A stretch of DNA of 64,000 bases from Streptomyces noursei (GCF_016917755.1 NZ_CP070326.1:3472001-3536000); one strand, 5' to 3'. Counted from the stretch's first letter, positions 44,743-54,544 are shown. Numbers and translations: made by a program. The notes: generated from the sequence alone by a model not told the origin.

Positions 44743-47290
44743 TCCGCGCGGTCAGCCGGATGTCGGCGCTGCTGTGGGCCGCCTCGACGGTGTAGGTGCC
44801 CGGGATCCGGCGCCAGTCACCGTCCGGTTCCGACCAGACCTCGAAGGCGCGCCCCGGCAGCGGGATCTCGGTCTCCGCGCTCTCGCCGGGACCCGCCTCG
44901 ACGGTGCCGAAGCCCGCCAGCCAGTGGGCCGGGCGCTCCGGTGCGCCGGAGGTGTCACCGGCCGGCGCGAGGTAGATCTGGACGACCTCGCGTCCGGGGC
45001 GGTCGCCGGCGTTGCGCAGCCGGACCCGTACGGAGTCGGGGGTGGTGTCCAGCGACTCGTACTCCCAGCGGGTGTAGCCGAGGCCGTGGCCGAAGGGGTA
45101 GGCGGGGGCGGTGGTGCCGCGCTGCCAGGCGCGGTAGCCGATGAACACCCCCTCCGTGTAGGGGAGCGCGCCGTCGGTGGGGGTGACGGTGGTGACCGGG
45201 GCGTCGGCGAGGCGGGCCGGCCAGGTGGTGGGAAGCCGGCCGCCCGGTTCATGGTCGCCGAGCAGGACGTCGGCCAGCGCGGTCCCGGCCTCCTGGCCGG
45301 GGAACCAGCTCAGCAGCACCGCCGGGACCTGGTCGCGCCAGGGCAGTTCCACCGGGGAGCCGGAGTTGACCACCACGACGGTGCGGGGGTTGGCGGCGGC
45401 GACCCGGGCGACCAGTTCGTCCTGCCGGCCCGGCAGCCGGAGGTCGGTGCGGTCGAACCCCTCCGATTCGACCTCCCCGGTGGTCGCGACGACGACGATC
45501 GCGGCATCCGCGCCGGTCGCCGCGCGGACCGCCTCCGCGATCTCGGCGTCCGCGTCGAGCTGCGGCTCCAGGTGGCCGAGGACGAAGTTCAGGGCGTCCA
45601 GGCCACTGCCCAGGCCGAGGCTGTGCGGGACGAACCGCAGGGTGAGCGCGAGTTCCTGATCGGCCGCCAGGTCGGTGGTGACCCGGTGCTCGGGAGGATT
45701 CAGGAATGCCTCGAAGGGGTCGGTGCCCTCCGGCGCGGCGCCGTCGCCGTCGCCGTCGAAGAGGACGCTCTCCCCGAGGGTCAGCCGGAGCCGTCCGGCG
45801 CCGACCAGCGCCAGGGTGTGCGGGCCGGTGATCCGCGGGACGAAGCTGCCGGTGAGTTCGACGGCGTGCAGTTCCTGGCGGGTCACGCCGTCGGGGAAGC
45901 TGTCGAGCACCTGGACCTTGCCGTCGAACTGCGGTGTCTCGGCGAGCAGTCGGCCGTCGGCGGCGAGGTAGCGGGCGCGCAGGGTGAAACCGTCGCGGGC
46001 GTGCGGGGTGCGGGTGCGCGGGTCGGCGCCGGTCGCGAAGACGACCTCGACGTCGTCGGGGAGCGCGGCGCGCAGACCCGCGAGCGGCGAGACGATCCGT
46101 GCGGGGAAGACGGTGGCGGAACCGCCGCCCAGCACCCGGGCGTCGCGGGCGGCCGCGCCGATGACGGCGACCCGGCGCAGCGCGGCGGGGTCGAGCGGCA
46201 GGACCGGGCGCGCGCCGTCGGCGGGCGTCTGGCCCACCGGTTCGTTGCGCAGCAGGACGACGGCGCGGCGGGCCAGCTCGCGGGCGACGGCCCGGCCGTC
46301 GATGCGCTGGGGAGCGTCGGCCGGGGCGGCGGGCGGCACCCCGTCCAGACAGCCGGTCCGGGCGGCCAGCAGCAGCACCCGGCGGACCGCGGCGTCCACC
46401 TCCGACTCGGCGATCTCCCCCGCGCGCACGGCCGCCGCCAGCGGGGCGCCGAAGACCGTGCGGGGCCCCGGCATCGCCACGTCCAGGCCGCCGCGCAGGG
46501 CTCGGACGGTGTTCCGGGCCGCGGTCCAGTCGGAGACGTTGCAGCCGTCGAATCCCCATGCGCCGCGCAGGACTTCGGTGACGAGGTGGTGGTGTTCGGT
46601 CATCGTCGAGCCGTTGACCTGGTTGTAGGCGGTCATGATCCCCCAGGGGCGGGCCTGGGTGACGATGTGCTCGAAGGGCGCGAGATAGAGCTCGTGCAGC
46701 GGGCGCGGCGCGATGCGGTTGTCGACCGTGAAGCGGTCGGTCTCGGCGTCGTTGCCGACGAAGTGCTTGACGGTGGTGCCGACGCCGCCCTCCTGCACGC
46801 CCCGTACATAGCCCGCGCCCATCACGCCGGTCAGCAGCGGGTCCTCGGAGTAGCACTCGAAGTGCCGGCCGCCCAGCGGCGAGCGGTGCAGGTTGACGGT
46901 CGGCGCCAGCAGGACGTGCACGCCCTTGCGGCGGGCCTCCTGGGCGAGCAGCCGGCCGGCCCGGCGGGCCAGTTCGGGGTCCCAGGTGGCGGCCAGGGCG
47001 GTGGGGCTGGGCAGCGCCACCGACGGGTCCGCCGCGCTCCAGTGCCGACCCCGGACGCCGATCGGCCCGTCCGACATCACCAGCGACCGCAGTCCGATCG
47101 CGGGCACCGCCGGCAGGCTCCACATGTCCTGCCCCGAGAGCAGCCGGACCTTGGTGTCCAGGTCGAGCGCGCCGAGCGCCCGCTCCACCGCATCGGTGTA
47201 GTCGTGGGGGGCCGCGCCGGTGCCGGCGTTCGCGCCGGGGGCCGTGCGGGGGCCGGGCTCGGCGGGGCGGGCGTGCGGCTGATCGGTCAT
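44729..47290 (-). CDS. Glycoside hydrolase family 3 beta-glucosidase with PA14 insert
   Basis: 853 residues. The N-terminal TIM barrel carries KHFVGND (residues 175-181) and the nucleophile Asp254 in NVSDWTA. The alpha/beta sandwich domain follows, interrupted by a PA14-like carbohydrate-binding insert (about 440-590; LRARYLAADGRLLAETP). The chain ends in a fibronectin-III-like domain (GREVVQIYLAP, then FGTVEAGPGES). There is no signal peptide, so it is cytosolic and probably acts on imported oligosaccharides or glycosylated metabolites. A TetR gene is divergent, with a dyad between them. The 3' end overlaps the convergent lipoprotein gene. Confidence 0.93.
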   Translation of the reverse strand: MTDQPHARPAEPGPRTAPGANAGTGAAPHDYTDAVERALGALDLDTKVRLLSGQDMWSLPAVPAIGLRSLVMSDGPIGVRGRHWSAADPSVALPSPTALAATWDPELARRAGRLLAQEARRKGVHVLLAPTVNLHRSPLGGRHFECYSEDPLLTGVMGAGYVRGVQEGGVGTTVKHFVGNDAETDRFTVDNRIAPRPLHELYLAPFEHIVTQARPWGIMTAYNQVNGSTMTEHHHLVTEVLRGAWGFDGCNVSDWTAARNTVRALRGGLDVAMPGPRTVFGAPLAAAVRAGEIAESEVDAAVRRVLLLAARTGCLDGVPPAAPADAPQRIDGRAVARELARRAVVLLRNEPVGQTPADGARPVLPLDPAALRRVAVIGAAARDARVLGGGSATVFPARIVSPLAGLRAALPDDVEVVFATGADPRTRTPHARDGFTLRARYLAADGRLLAETPQFDGKVQVLDSFPDGVTRQELHAVELTGSFVPRITGPHTLALVGAGRLRLTLGESVLFDGDGDGAAPEGTDPFEAFLNPPEHRVTTDLAADQELALTLRFVPHSLGLGSGLDALNFVLGHLEPQLDADAEIAEAVRAATGADAAIVVVATTGEVESEGFDRTDLRLPGRQDELVARVAAANPRTVVVVNSGSPVELPWRDQVPAVLLSWFPGQEAGTALADVLLGDHEPGGRLPTTWPARLADAPVTTVTPTDGALPYTEGVFIGYRAWQRGTTAPAYPFGHGLGYTRWEYESLDTTPDSVRVRLRNAGDRPGREVVQIYLAPAGDTSGAPERPAHWLAGFGTVEAGPGESAETEIPLPGRAFEVWSEPDGDWRRIPGTYTVEAAHSSADIRLTARITAG

Positions 47291-47354
47291 GTGCGGCGCT
47301 CCCTCGTGTGGACGTGCGGCCCCCCTGGCCGAATTCTCACCCTCATACCGGACG

Positions 47355-47391
47355 GAAGGTAGGTATCGTTACTTCTCCGTTATCCACCTTC
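47355..47391. promoter_or_regulatory. Imperfect dyad between GH3 and TetR genes
   Basis: GAAGGTAGGTATCG (47355-47368) and CGTTATCCACCTTC (47378-47391) match as inverted repeats at 11 of 14 positions, nine bases apart. They lie 65-101 bp from the GH3 start and 57-93 bp from the TetR start, a good place for a shared TetR operator. Confidence 0.55.
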
Positions 47392-47447
47392 GTGATGGCG
47401 CGTCGGGGGGCGCCGGCGGAGCGGGCCGGGAGGGTTACGCTCGGCCG

Positions 47448-48113
47448 GTGAGTGCGGAAGAGCGGAGCGCGGCCCGGGGTTCCCGGCGGGCCGGCGGCGG
47501 CCGGGAGGCGCAGCGCGCGGAGCGGCGGGCGGTGATCCTGGAGGCTGCCATGGAGCTCATCGCCGAGCGCGGCTACCGCCGGACCTCGCTCGCCGCCGTC
47601 GCCGCGCGGGCCGGGCTGACGCAACAGGGGCTGCTGCACCACTTCCCGACGAAGGAGCTGCTGCTGATCGGCGTGCTGGAGGCGCGCGACCGCTGGGACG
47701 CCGCCGCGGCGGCCGCCGGCTCCTGGCGCACCGGCACCCTCGCCCAGCTCGTCGAGTACAACGCCACCCGCCCCGGCATCGTCCAGGCGTACACCGTGCT
47801 CTCTGCCGACAGCGTCACCGAGGACCACCCCGCGCGCGACTTCTTCGAGGCCCGCTTCCGCGCCGTGCGCGAGGCGCTGGCCGCGGCGCTGCGGGCCGAG
47901 TTCGGCGACGCCCTGCCCGGCGGCCTGACCCCGGAGCGGGCGGCCCCGCTCCTGGTCGCGGTGATGGACGGGCTCCAACTGCAGTGGCTGCTGGACCCCG
48001 AAGAGGTGGACATGCCCGCGTCGTTCCGCGACTTCCTGACCCTGCTCGGAACCGGGGCGGCAGGGGAAGCAGAACCCGGTCCGGGGGCGGGCGAAGGGGA
48101 CCGTGAGAAGTAG
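47448..48113 (+). CDS. TetR-family regulator divergent from GH3 gene
   Basis: 221 residues. The GTG at 47448 is six bases after TACGCT (47436-47441), without a ribosome site, so a leaderless mRNA is likely. A basic N-terminal arm precedes the TetR HTH: AMELIAERGYRRTSLAAVAARAGLTQ and LLHHFPTKELLL (about residues 25-70). The C-terminal domain (TARDFFEARFRAVREAL region, then LLVAVMDGLQLQWL) resembles TetR_C_6. Divergence from the beta-glucosidase suggests it controls that gene in response to a glycoside or its aglycone. Confidence 0.9.
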   Translation: MSAEERSAARGSRRAGGGREAQRAERRAVILEAAMELIAERGYRRTSLAAVAARAGLTQQGLLHHFPTKELLLIGVLEARDRWDAAAAAAGSWRTGTLAQLVEYNATRPGIVQAYTVLSADSVTEDHPARDFFEARFRAVREALAAALRAEFGDALPGGLTPERAAPLLVAVMDGLQLQWLLDPEEVDMPASFRDFLTLLGTGAAGEAEPGPGAGEGDREK

Positions 48114-48220
48114 AGGGCAGCGCGCGGGCAGGGGCTACGCGGAGCGTCGGGAGCGTCGGCGGGGCGGGAGTTGTCCACAGGCCGGCACGGGCCGGCTGTG
48201 GGAGCGGGCATCATGAGGCA

Positions 48221-49627
48221 ATGATCATTGCTGCCGCACAATTCCCCTCCGTACCGGGCGATATCGCCGGCAACGCCGCGCGGATGGCCGGGCTGGTCAC
48301 CGAGGCCGCCGAGCGCGGCGCCGGGCTGGTGGTCTTCGCCGAGCTGGCACTGACCCACTACGACCTCTCCGCGATAGCCGCCGATCCGGCGGGGCTCTCC
48401 GTGCTGCCGGACGACCCCCGGCTGACGCCGATACGGGAGGCGTGCCGCGCGACCGGCGTCGCCGCGGTGGTCAACGGTCCCGGGCGCGGCATCGGGGACG
48501 ACGCACGGCCCACCATCGCCAGCTTCGTGTACGGACCCGACGGCGACCTGCTCACCCGCTACGACAAGCGGCACCTGTTCGAGACGGAGAACGCGGTGTT
48601 CGCGCCGGGCAGCGCGCACGGCCGGTTCACCCTCGGCGGGATCCGCTTCGCGCTCGCCACCTGCTTCGACAACTCCTTCCCCGAGGTGCCGAAGCAGGCC
48701 GCGGCGGACGGCTGCCGGGTGTATCTGTCCAGTGCCTTCCACGGCGACGCCGAGCGGGTGGCGCGGTACGGCGAGTTGGCCCGCGCGCACGGGCTGCACG
48801 TCCTGCTGGCCAACGGCATCGGGGTCGGCAGCCCCGGCCCGGCCGCCGGGCTCAGCGGTTGCTGGCTGCCGTCCGGCGAGCCGGTGGCGGCGGCGTCCGC
48901 CGGGCCGGACGGGGCCGGTGCCGAGCTGGCGCTGAGCGACGTCCGGGACGCGATCACGCTGATGGCCGACCCCGCGGTGGCCGCGGTGCCGGTCCGGGAG
49001 TGCGGGGAGCCGCTGGTGGACGTGCGCACCGCGGCGCCCGGTCTGCTGGCGGACGGGAGCGCGGCCACGGACGGGGCGGGCCCGGACGGCGCACCGGCCC
49101 AGTTGCGGGAGGGGGTGCTGCGGCGGCTGCTGGCCGCACAGGAGGCGCTGCCGGAGGGGTTGCGGCTCCGGTTCGTGGAGGGGTACCGCCCGCCGGCCCT
49201 CCAGCGCCGCTACTTCACGCGGTACGGGGACGAACTGCGCGCCGCCCACCCCGACTGGGACGACGCCCGGGTCCGCCGCGCCGCCAGCCGCTTCGTGTCC
49301 CCGCCGGAGATCGCCCCGCACAGCGTCGGCGGCGCGGTGGACCTCACACTGGTCACCGCGGACGGCGGAAATGTCGATATGGGGACACCGCTCGACGCGT
49401 CCCCGGAGGAGAGCGGCGGCGCCTGCTACACCTCCGCGCCGGGCCTGACGCCCAAGGCCCGCGCCAACCGCCGGATCCTGTCCGCCGCACTGCGCGGGGC
49501 GGGCCTGGTCAACTACCCGACCGAGTGGTGGCACTGGTCCTACGGCGACCGCTACTGGGCGCTGGCCACCGGCGCGGAGCACGCGCTGTACGGGCCCCGG
49601 GAGCTCGCCGCGGGGGCCGAGCGGTGA
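48221..49627 (+). CDS. Nitrilase-superfamily domain fused to VanX-type D-Ala-D-Ala dipeptidase
   Basis: 468 residues, one uninterrupted frame. Residues 1-240 are a carbon-nitrogen hydrolase with the full triad: Glu41 (VVFAEL), Lys116 (RYDKRHLFE) and Cys148 (LATCFDNSFPE). Residues 255-468 are an M15D dipeptidase of about VanX length (near 202). It has EGYRP with Arg323, the zinc motif HSVGGAVD (His367, Asp374), and EWWHW with Glu435 and zinc ligand His438. EPLVDVR at 263-269 matches the usual VanX N-terminus, so both enzymes appear complete. There is no signal peptide. It may couple amide hydrolysis to cleavage of D-amino-acid dipeptides in wall recycling or D-Ala-D-Ala removal. No vanHA or vanRS genes lie nearby. 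Confidence 0.88.
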   Translation: MIIAAAQFPSVPGDIAGNAARMAGLVTEAAERGAGLVVFAELALTHYDLSAIAADPAGLSVLPDDPRLTPIREACRATGVAAVVNGPGRGIGDDARPTIASFVYGPDGDLLTRYDKRHLFETENAVFAPGSAHGRFTLGGIRFALATCFDNSFPEVPKQAAADGCRVYLSSAFHGDAERVARYGELARAHGLHVLLANGIGVGSPGPAAGLSGCWLPSGEPVAAASAGPDGAGAELALSDVRDAITLMADPAVAAVPVRECGEPLVDVRTAAPGLLADGSAATDGAGPDGAPAQLREGVLRRLLAAQEALPEGLRLRFVEGYRPPALQRRYFTRYGDELRAAHPDWDDARVRRAASRFVSPPEIAPHSVGGAVDLTLVTADGGNVDMGTPLDASPEESGGACYTSAPGLTPKARANRRILSAALRGAGLVNYPTEWWHWSYGDRYWALATGAEHALYGPRELAAGAER

Positions 49628-49821
49628 GCGGCGGACGGGGCCGACCGGACGGGACGGCGCGGCGGGCAACTGCCCTACCGCGCCGGCCCGTTGGCCCCGT
49701 CCGCCCCCGCTCGGCCGGCACGGTCCCGCGGCCGGCGCGGCAGCCCAGCCCGCTCGGACCGTGCGCACCGCGCAGACCGTTCGGACCGTTCGGGCCGTTC
49801 GTGCTCCGCCGGTTACGGCAG

Positions 49822-50715
49822 CTATGCCAGTTCCTCGGCGGTGGGGTACGACGGCTGGGCGCCCGGCTTGGTGACGGCCGCGGCACCGACGCGTACCGCG
49901 AAGCGGGCCGCCTCGGGGAGGGTGGCGCCGCCCGCCAGTCGGGTGGCCAGGGCGCCGGTGAAGGCGTCGCCGGCGCCGGTGGTGTCCACCGCCTCGACCC
50001 GCACGCCCGGCACGGCCGTCGTCCCGGAGTCGTCCAGCACCAGCGCGCCGTCGCCGCCGAGCGTCACCACGACCGAGCGGGCGCCCCGCTCACGCAGTGC
50101 CGCCGCCCAGTCGGCGGGGGTGCCGTCGGCGCGGCCGGACAGTGCCCGAGCCTCGTGCTCGTTGACCACCAGTGGGTCGGCCACGGCCAGCAGTTCACGG
50201 TCGAGGTCCTCGGGCGCCGGGGAGGGGTTGAGGACGACACGGGTGCCGGCCTCCTCGGCCGCGGCCGCGGCCGCCCGCACCGTCTCCAGCGGAATCTCCA
50301 ACTGGAGGGAGACCACCGCGGAGGCCGCGATGACGCCCTTGGCGGCGGCCACGTCGTCCGGGGTGAGGGCGGCGTTGGCGCCCGGCGAGACGACGATGCT
50401 GTTGTCGCCGTCCGGGTCGACGATGATCATCGCGGTGCCGGTGCGGGCGTGCTCGTCCACGATGACGGGCGCGACGTCGGTGCCCGCCGCGCGCTGGGCG
50501 GCCAGCAGCAGCTCGCCGTAGGCGTCGCCGCCGACCCGGGCCAGCAGGGCGGTGCGCCCCCCGATCCGGGCCGCCGCGGCGGCCTGGTTGGCGCCCTTGC
50601 CGCCGGCCGACTCCATCAGGTCCGTGCCCAGCACGGTCTCTCCCGCGCCGGGCCGCCGGGCCACCCGCACGGTCAGGTCCGCGTTGGCCGAGCCGACCAC
50701 CAGGACGTCGTACAT
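49822..50715 (-). CDS. rbsK: Ribokinase
   Basis: 297 residues, PfkB family. Motif 1 is ESAGGKGANQAAAAARIGG, the substrate-binding region has VVGSANADLT, and motif 2 with the catalytic Asp is DTTGAGDAFTGAL. N-x-x-E is LVVNEHEA. It phosphorylates ribose (or a related pentose) at O5 after import. It is the last gene of the lacI-rbsA-rbsC-rbsB-rbsK run on the minus strand; a 131-bp gap separates it from rbsB. Unlike the broken PfkB gene at 5894, this one is intact. Confidence 0.93.
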   Translation of the reverse strand: MYDVLVVGSANADLTVRVARRPGAGETVLGTDLMESAGGKGANQAAAAARIGGRTALLARVGGDAYGELLLAAQRAAGTDVAPVIVDEHARTGTAMIIVDPDGDNSIVVSPGANAALTPDDVAAAKGVIAASAVVSLQLEIPLETVRAAAAAAEEAGTRVVLNPSPAPEDLDRELLAVADPLVVNEHEARALSGRADGTPADWAAALRERGARSVVVTLGGDGALVLDDSGTTAVPGVRVEAVDTTGAGDAFTGALATRLAGGATLPEAARFAVRVGAAAVTKPGAQPSYPTAEELA

Positions 50716-50846
50716 GCGCCGTTCCTCTTCTCTGTCCGGGCGTCGTTCTCTCGTGTCCATACGCCGCGTTGCCTTCTCTTCCTGCTTGTCGCCGCCCGGC
50801 GGGCACCGGTGGCGGCGGTCCGCCCCGGTGCCGCCCGGCGGCGCCG

Positions 50847-51764
50847 TCAGCCGCCGAACGCGGCGGCGTTGGCCGCCGTCACCAGCACCACCGGCACCTT
50901 GACCGTCCGCGGCAGTTTCTCCCCGCGGGCCGCCTTCAGCGCCCATGCCACGGCCTGCTTGCCGAGCAGTTCGGGTTGCTGGGCGACGGTGGCGGTGAGG
51001 GTGCCGGCGCGGACGGCCCGGACCCCGTCCGGGGTCCCGTCGAACGCCACCACCTTCACGTCCTTGCCGGAGCGGGCGCCCAGCGCCTTGGAGGCGCCGA
51101 GTGCCATCTCGTCGTTGGCGGCGAACACCCCGGCGATGTCGCGGTGCGCCTGGAGCATATTGGACATCACGTCCATGCCCTTGGTCCGGTCGAAGTCGGC
51201 GGGCTGCCGGGCGACGACCTCGATGCCGGGGTACTGCCCGATGCCCTCCTCGAAGCCCCGGCCGCGTTCGCGGGCGGCGGAGGTGCCGGGCTGGCCTTCG
51301 AGGAAGGCCACCTTGCCCTTGCCGCCGAGCGCCTCGGCGAGGGTCCTGGCGGCGAGCCGGCCGCCGGCGACGTTGTCGGAGGCGATGGTCGAGCCGACCT
51401 GCCCGCCGTTGACGCCGCGGTCGATGGAGATCACCGGCACCTTGGCCCGGTTGGCGACACCGACGGCGGGGACGGCGGCGTCGGCGTCCACCGGGTTGAT
51501 GATGGCCGCCTTCACCTGCTGGCTGGTGAAGGTCTCCATCTGGTTGATCTGCTGCATGGGGTCGTTCTGCGCGTCGGTGATGTTGATGTGCAGCCCGCGG
51601 GCGTCCGCCTCGGCCTGTGCGCCCTTCTTGATACCGACGAAGAACGGGTTGTTCATCGTGGACAGGGCCAGACCGAGGTCGGTGTTGCCCCCGCGGTCGC
51701 AGCCGGCCAGGGCGAGGGCGCCGACCGCGAGGGCCGCGCCGAGCAGTGCCGTGCGCCGCCTCAT
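50847..51764 (-). CDS. rbsB: Ribose-type ABC transporter substrate-binding lipoprotein
   Basis: 305 residues. The lipobox LALAGC puts the lipid on Cys22. The mature protein is a type I periplasmic-binding fold: LALSTMNNPFFVGIKKG, INPVDADAAVPAV, VISIDRGV, VFAANDEMALGA and VAFDGTPDGV, close to the RbsB pattern. It captures a sugar outside the membrane and delivers it to RbsC. Its ATG overlaps the rbsC stop by four bases. Ribose is the most likely ligand given the ribokinase, but other pentoses or autoinducer-2 cannot be excluded. Confidence 0.93.
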   Translation of the reverse strand: MRRRTALLGAALAVGALALAGCDRGGNTDLGLALSTMNNPFFVGIKKGAQAEADARGLHINITDAQNDPMQQINQMETFTSQQVKAAIINPVDADAAVPAVGVANRAKVPVISIDRGVNGGQVGSTIASDNVAGGRLAARTLAEALGGKGKVAFLEGQPGTSAARERGRGFEEGIGQYPGIEVVARQPADFDRTKGMDVMSNMLQAHRDIAGVFAANDEMALGASKALGARSGKDVKVVAFDGTPDGVRAVRAGTLTATVAQQPELLGKQAVAWALKAARGEKLPRTVKVPVVLVTAANAAAFGG

Positions 51765-52768
51765 CGCGCGCTCCTGCGCCGCAGGGTGTCCAGGAGGACG
51801 GCGAGCGCGATCACCAGACCGGTGGCGACCTGCTGCCAGAAGGCCGAGACGCTCAGCAGGTTGAGGCCGTTGCGCAGCACGGCGAGGATCAGCGCGCCGA
51901 TCAGCGTGCCGGACGCCTTACCGGAGCCGCCGGAGAGGCTGGCCCCGCCGATGACGACGGCGGCGATGGCGTCGAGTTCGTAACCACTGGCGGCCTGCGG
52001 CTGCGCGGAGGTGAGCCGGGCCGCCAGCACGATGCCGGCGACGGCGGCGAACAGCCCGGACAGCGCGTAGATCACGAGCTTGCGGCGCTTGACGTCGATG
52101 CCGGAGAGGCGGGCCGCCTCCTCGTTGCCGCCGATCGCGAACATCGCGCGGCCGGAGTACGTCCGGGCCAGGATCAGCGCGGCGATCAACCCCATCGCGA
52201 TCATGACGAGGACGGGGACCGGCAGCCAGTCGCCCAGGGTGTCGCCGAGCCCGTTGACCGCACCGGGGAAGGGGATCGGCGAGCCACCGGAGATGACCAG
52301 GGCCAGGCCGCGGCCGACGGACAGCATCGCCAGGGTGGCGATGAAGGCCGGCAGTCGTCCGTAGGCGACCAGGGCGCCGGAGAGCAGGCCGGCGAGCGCG
52401 CCGACCGCGAGGCCCAGCGGCACCGCGAGCCAGACCGGCAGCCCCTGATCGGTGGCGGCCCAGGCGACGACGGTGGCCGAGAGTGCGGCGACCGAGCCGA
52501 CGGACAGATCGATGCCGGCCGAGACGATCACGAAGGTGACGCCGAAGGCCAGGATCGCGGTGACCGACGCCTGGACGCCGACATTGAGGAGGTTCTGGCC
52601 GTTGAGGAAGTCCCGGGAGAGCACGGCCATCACCACGACCAGGGCGATCAGGCCGCCGAGCGGGCCGTTGCGCAGCACGGCCCGGGAGGACCACGCCCCG
52701 AAGCCGTCCGGGGCCGTGCCCCCGCCCGCCGCCCGTGGGCCGGCTGCCGTCTTCACCTCAGCGGACAT
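51761..52768 (-). CDS. rbsC: Ribose-type ABC transporter permease
   Basis: 335 residues with eight to ten hydrophobic segments. The BPD_transp_2 signature is present: ILAFGVTFVIVSAGIDLSVG early, and IGGNEEAARLSGIDVKR followed by VIGGASLSGGSG late. It forms the membrane channel for the sugar importer, probably as a homodimer. It overlaps rbsA by 11 bp and rbsB by four, so the three are translationally coupled. Confidence 0.93.
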   Translation of the reverse strand: MSAEVKTAAGPRAAGGGTAPDGFGAWSSRAVLRNGPLGGLIALVVVMAVLSRDFLNGQNLLNVGVQASVTAILAFGVTFVIVSAGIDLSVGSVAALSATVVAWAATDQGLPVWLAVPLGLAVGALAGLLSGALVAYGRLPAFIATLAMLSVGRGLALVISGGSPIPFPGAVNGLGDTLGDWLPVPVLVMIAMGLIAALILARTYSGRAMFAIGGNEEAARLSGIDVKRRKLVIYALSGLFAAVAGIVLAARLTSAQPQAASGYELDAIAAVVIGGASLSGGSGKASGTLIGALILAVLRNGLNLLSVSAFWQQVATGLVIALAVLLDTLRRRSAR

Positions 52769-54395
52769 CGGAGCCCTCCATCGCGCTCTCGTCGGTGTGC
52801 GTGCCGTCGGGGGCGGCGTGCGGGGACTGCAGCGCCAGCTCCATCACGGCGTCCTGGGTGGCCTGCCCGGCCGGCAGTTCGCCGGTCAGCCGGCCCTGTG
52901 CCATCACCAGCACCCGGTCGCTCATGCCGAGCACCTCGGGCAGATCGCTGGAGATCATCAGCACCCCGCAGCCGGCGGCCGTCAGCTCGTTGACGAGCTG
53001 GTAGATCTCGACCTTGGCGCCGACGTCGATGCCGCGCGTCGGTTCGTCCAGGATCAGCAGCCGGGTCTTCGCCAGCAGCCACTTGCCGATGACGATCTTC
53101 TGCTGGTTGCCGCCGGAGAGGGTGCGGGCGTGCTGCCCCAGACCGCTCATCCGGACCTTCAACCGCCCGGCGACGTCGGCCGCTTCGCGCCGCTGGCCGC
53201 GCCGGTCGACCAGCCCACCGCGGGTGTCCCGGTCGAGCCGGGCCAGCGTCAGGTTGTCCTGGAGCGAGGCGTCCAGGACCAGGCCCTGGCCCTTGCGGTC
53301 CTCGGGCACCAGCCCCAGCCCTGCCCGCATCGCGGCCCGGACGTCGCCGCGGGCCAGCCGCTCGCCGGCCACCTCGACGGTGCCGGCGTCGTAGCGGTCC
53401 ACGCCGAAGACCGCCCGGGCGACCTCGGTGCGGCCGGCGCCGACCAGTCCGGCCAGGCCCACCACCTCACCGGCCCGGATGTCGAAGTCGATGCCTTCGA
53501 AGACCGGTCGGGCCGGGGCACCGCCGGTGCCCTTGGCGCCGTGCCGGGTCAGGCCCCGTACGCGCAGCAGCGGCGCGCCCGGCTCGTCGGGGCGGCGGCG
53601 GGGGTACTGCTCGGCGATGTCCCGGCCGACCATCAGCCGGATGAGTTCCTCCTCGCCAGTGGAGGCGGGCACCTGGTCGACCGAACGGCCGTCGCGCAGG
53701 ACGGTGACCCGGTCGCCGAGGGCGCCGATCTCGTCGAGGTGGTGGGTGATGAAGATGATGCCGACGCCGGCCTCGCGCAGTTCGCGGACGATGCCGAAGA
53801 GGGTCTCCACCTCTTCGGAGGTGAGCACCGCGGTCGGCTCGTCCATGATCAGCACCCGGGCGTCCAGGCTGAGCGCCTTGGCGATCTCCACCATCTGGAG
53901 CCGGGCGATGCCGAGTTCGGCGACCGGGGTGTTCGGGGAGACGTCGAGGCGCACCCGGCGCAGCAGGTCGGCGGCGCGGGCGCGCATGGCCTTCCGGTCG
54001 ATCAGGCCGAGCGCGGTGCGCGGTTGGCGGCCCAGGAAGATGTTCTCGGCGACGGTCAGCCCGGGGACGAGGTTGAACTCCTGGTAGATGGTGGCGATGC
54101 CGAGCCGTTCGGCGTCCTGCGCGGAGCGGATCTGCACCTCGCGGAGCCCGTCGGGCGCACCGTCCGGGCCGCCGCGGACGAGGATGCGGCCGGCGTCCGG
54201 GCGGTGGGCGCCGGAGAGCATCTTGATCAGGGTGCTCTTGCCCGCGCCGTTCTCGCCGAGCAGCACGTGCACCTCGCCGGCGCGCAGGCTCAGATCGACG
54301 CCGTCCAGCGCACGGACGCCGGGGAACGCCTTGGTCACCCCCTCGACGCGCAGCAGTTCGCGGCCGTCCGGTACGTCGTCGTTGGCGCCGGTCAT
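52758..54395 (-). CDS. rbsA: Ribose-type ABC transporter ATP-binding protein (double domain)
   Basis: 545 residues with two fused ATPase domains. Domain 1 has Walker A GENGAGKST, Walker B VLIMDEPTA and a degenerate signature. Domain 2 has a modified Walker A (GLVGAGRTEV), signature LSGGNQQK and Walker B LLILDEPTRGID. This asymmetry is normal for carbohydrate importers of the RbsA/MglA type. It powers RbsC. GGGCAGC-type sequence only, no strong ribosome site, precedes the ATG at 54395. Confidence 0.94.
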   Translation of the reverse strand: MTGANDDVPDGRELLRVEGVTKAFPGVRALDGVDLSLRAGEVHVLLGENGAGKSTLIKMLSGAHRPDAGRILVRGGPDGAPDGLREVQIRSAQDAERLGIATIYQEFNLVPGLTVAENIFLGRQPRTALGLIDRKAMRARAADLLRRVRLDVSPNTPVAELGIARLQMVEIAKALSLDARVLIMDEPTAVLTSEEVETLFGIVRELREAGVGIIFITHHLDEIGALGDRVTVLRDGRSVDQVPASTGEEELIRLMVGRDIAEQYPRRRPDEPGAPLLRVRGLTRHGAKGTGGAPARPVFEGIDFDIRAGEVVGLAGLVGAGRTEVARAVFGVDRYDAGTVEVAGERLARGDVRAAMRAGLGLVPEDRKGQGLVLDASLQDNLTLARLDRDTRGGLVDRRGQRREAADVAGRLKVRMSGLGQHARTLSGGNQQKIVIGKWLLAKTRLLILDEPTRGIDVGAKVEIYQLVNELTAAGCGVLMISSDLPEVLGMSDRVLVMAQGRLTGELPAGQATQDAVMELALQSPHAAPDGTHTDESAMEGSDVR

Positions 54396-54544
54396 GCGCT
54401 GCCCCTCTCTCCTCGGTGTCGTCCTCGGCTGGCGGGTGGTCTGCGGGCGGTGCGCCCGTGCCGGGTCCCGACGGGCGGGCCGGTCGGGCCGGTCGGGGCG
54501 GATCGGGCCGGTCCGGACGGGTCCGGTGCGGCGCGCGGGTGCGG

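Noticed and set aside
48221..49627. A vancomycin-resistance locus
   Set aside because: Only the VanX-type domain is present; no vanH, vanA, vanR or vanS lies nearby.
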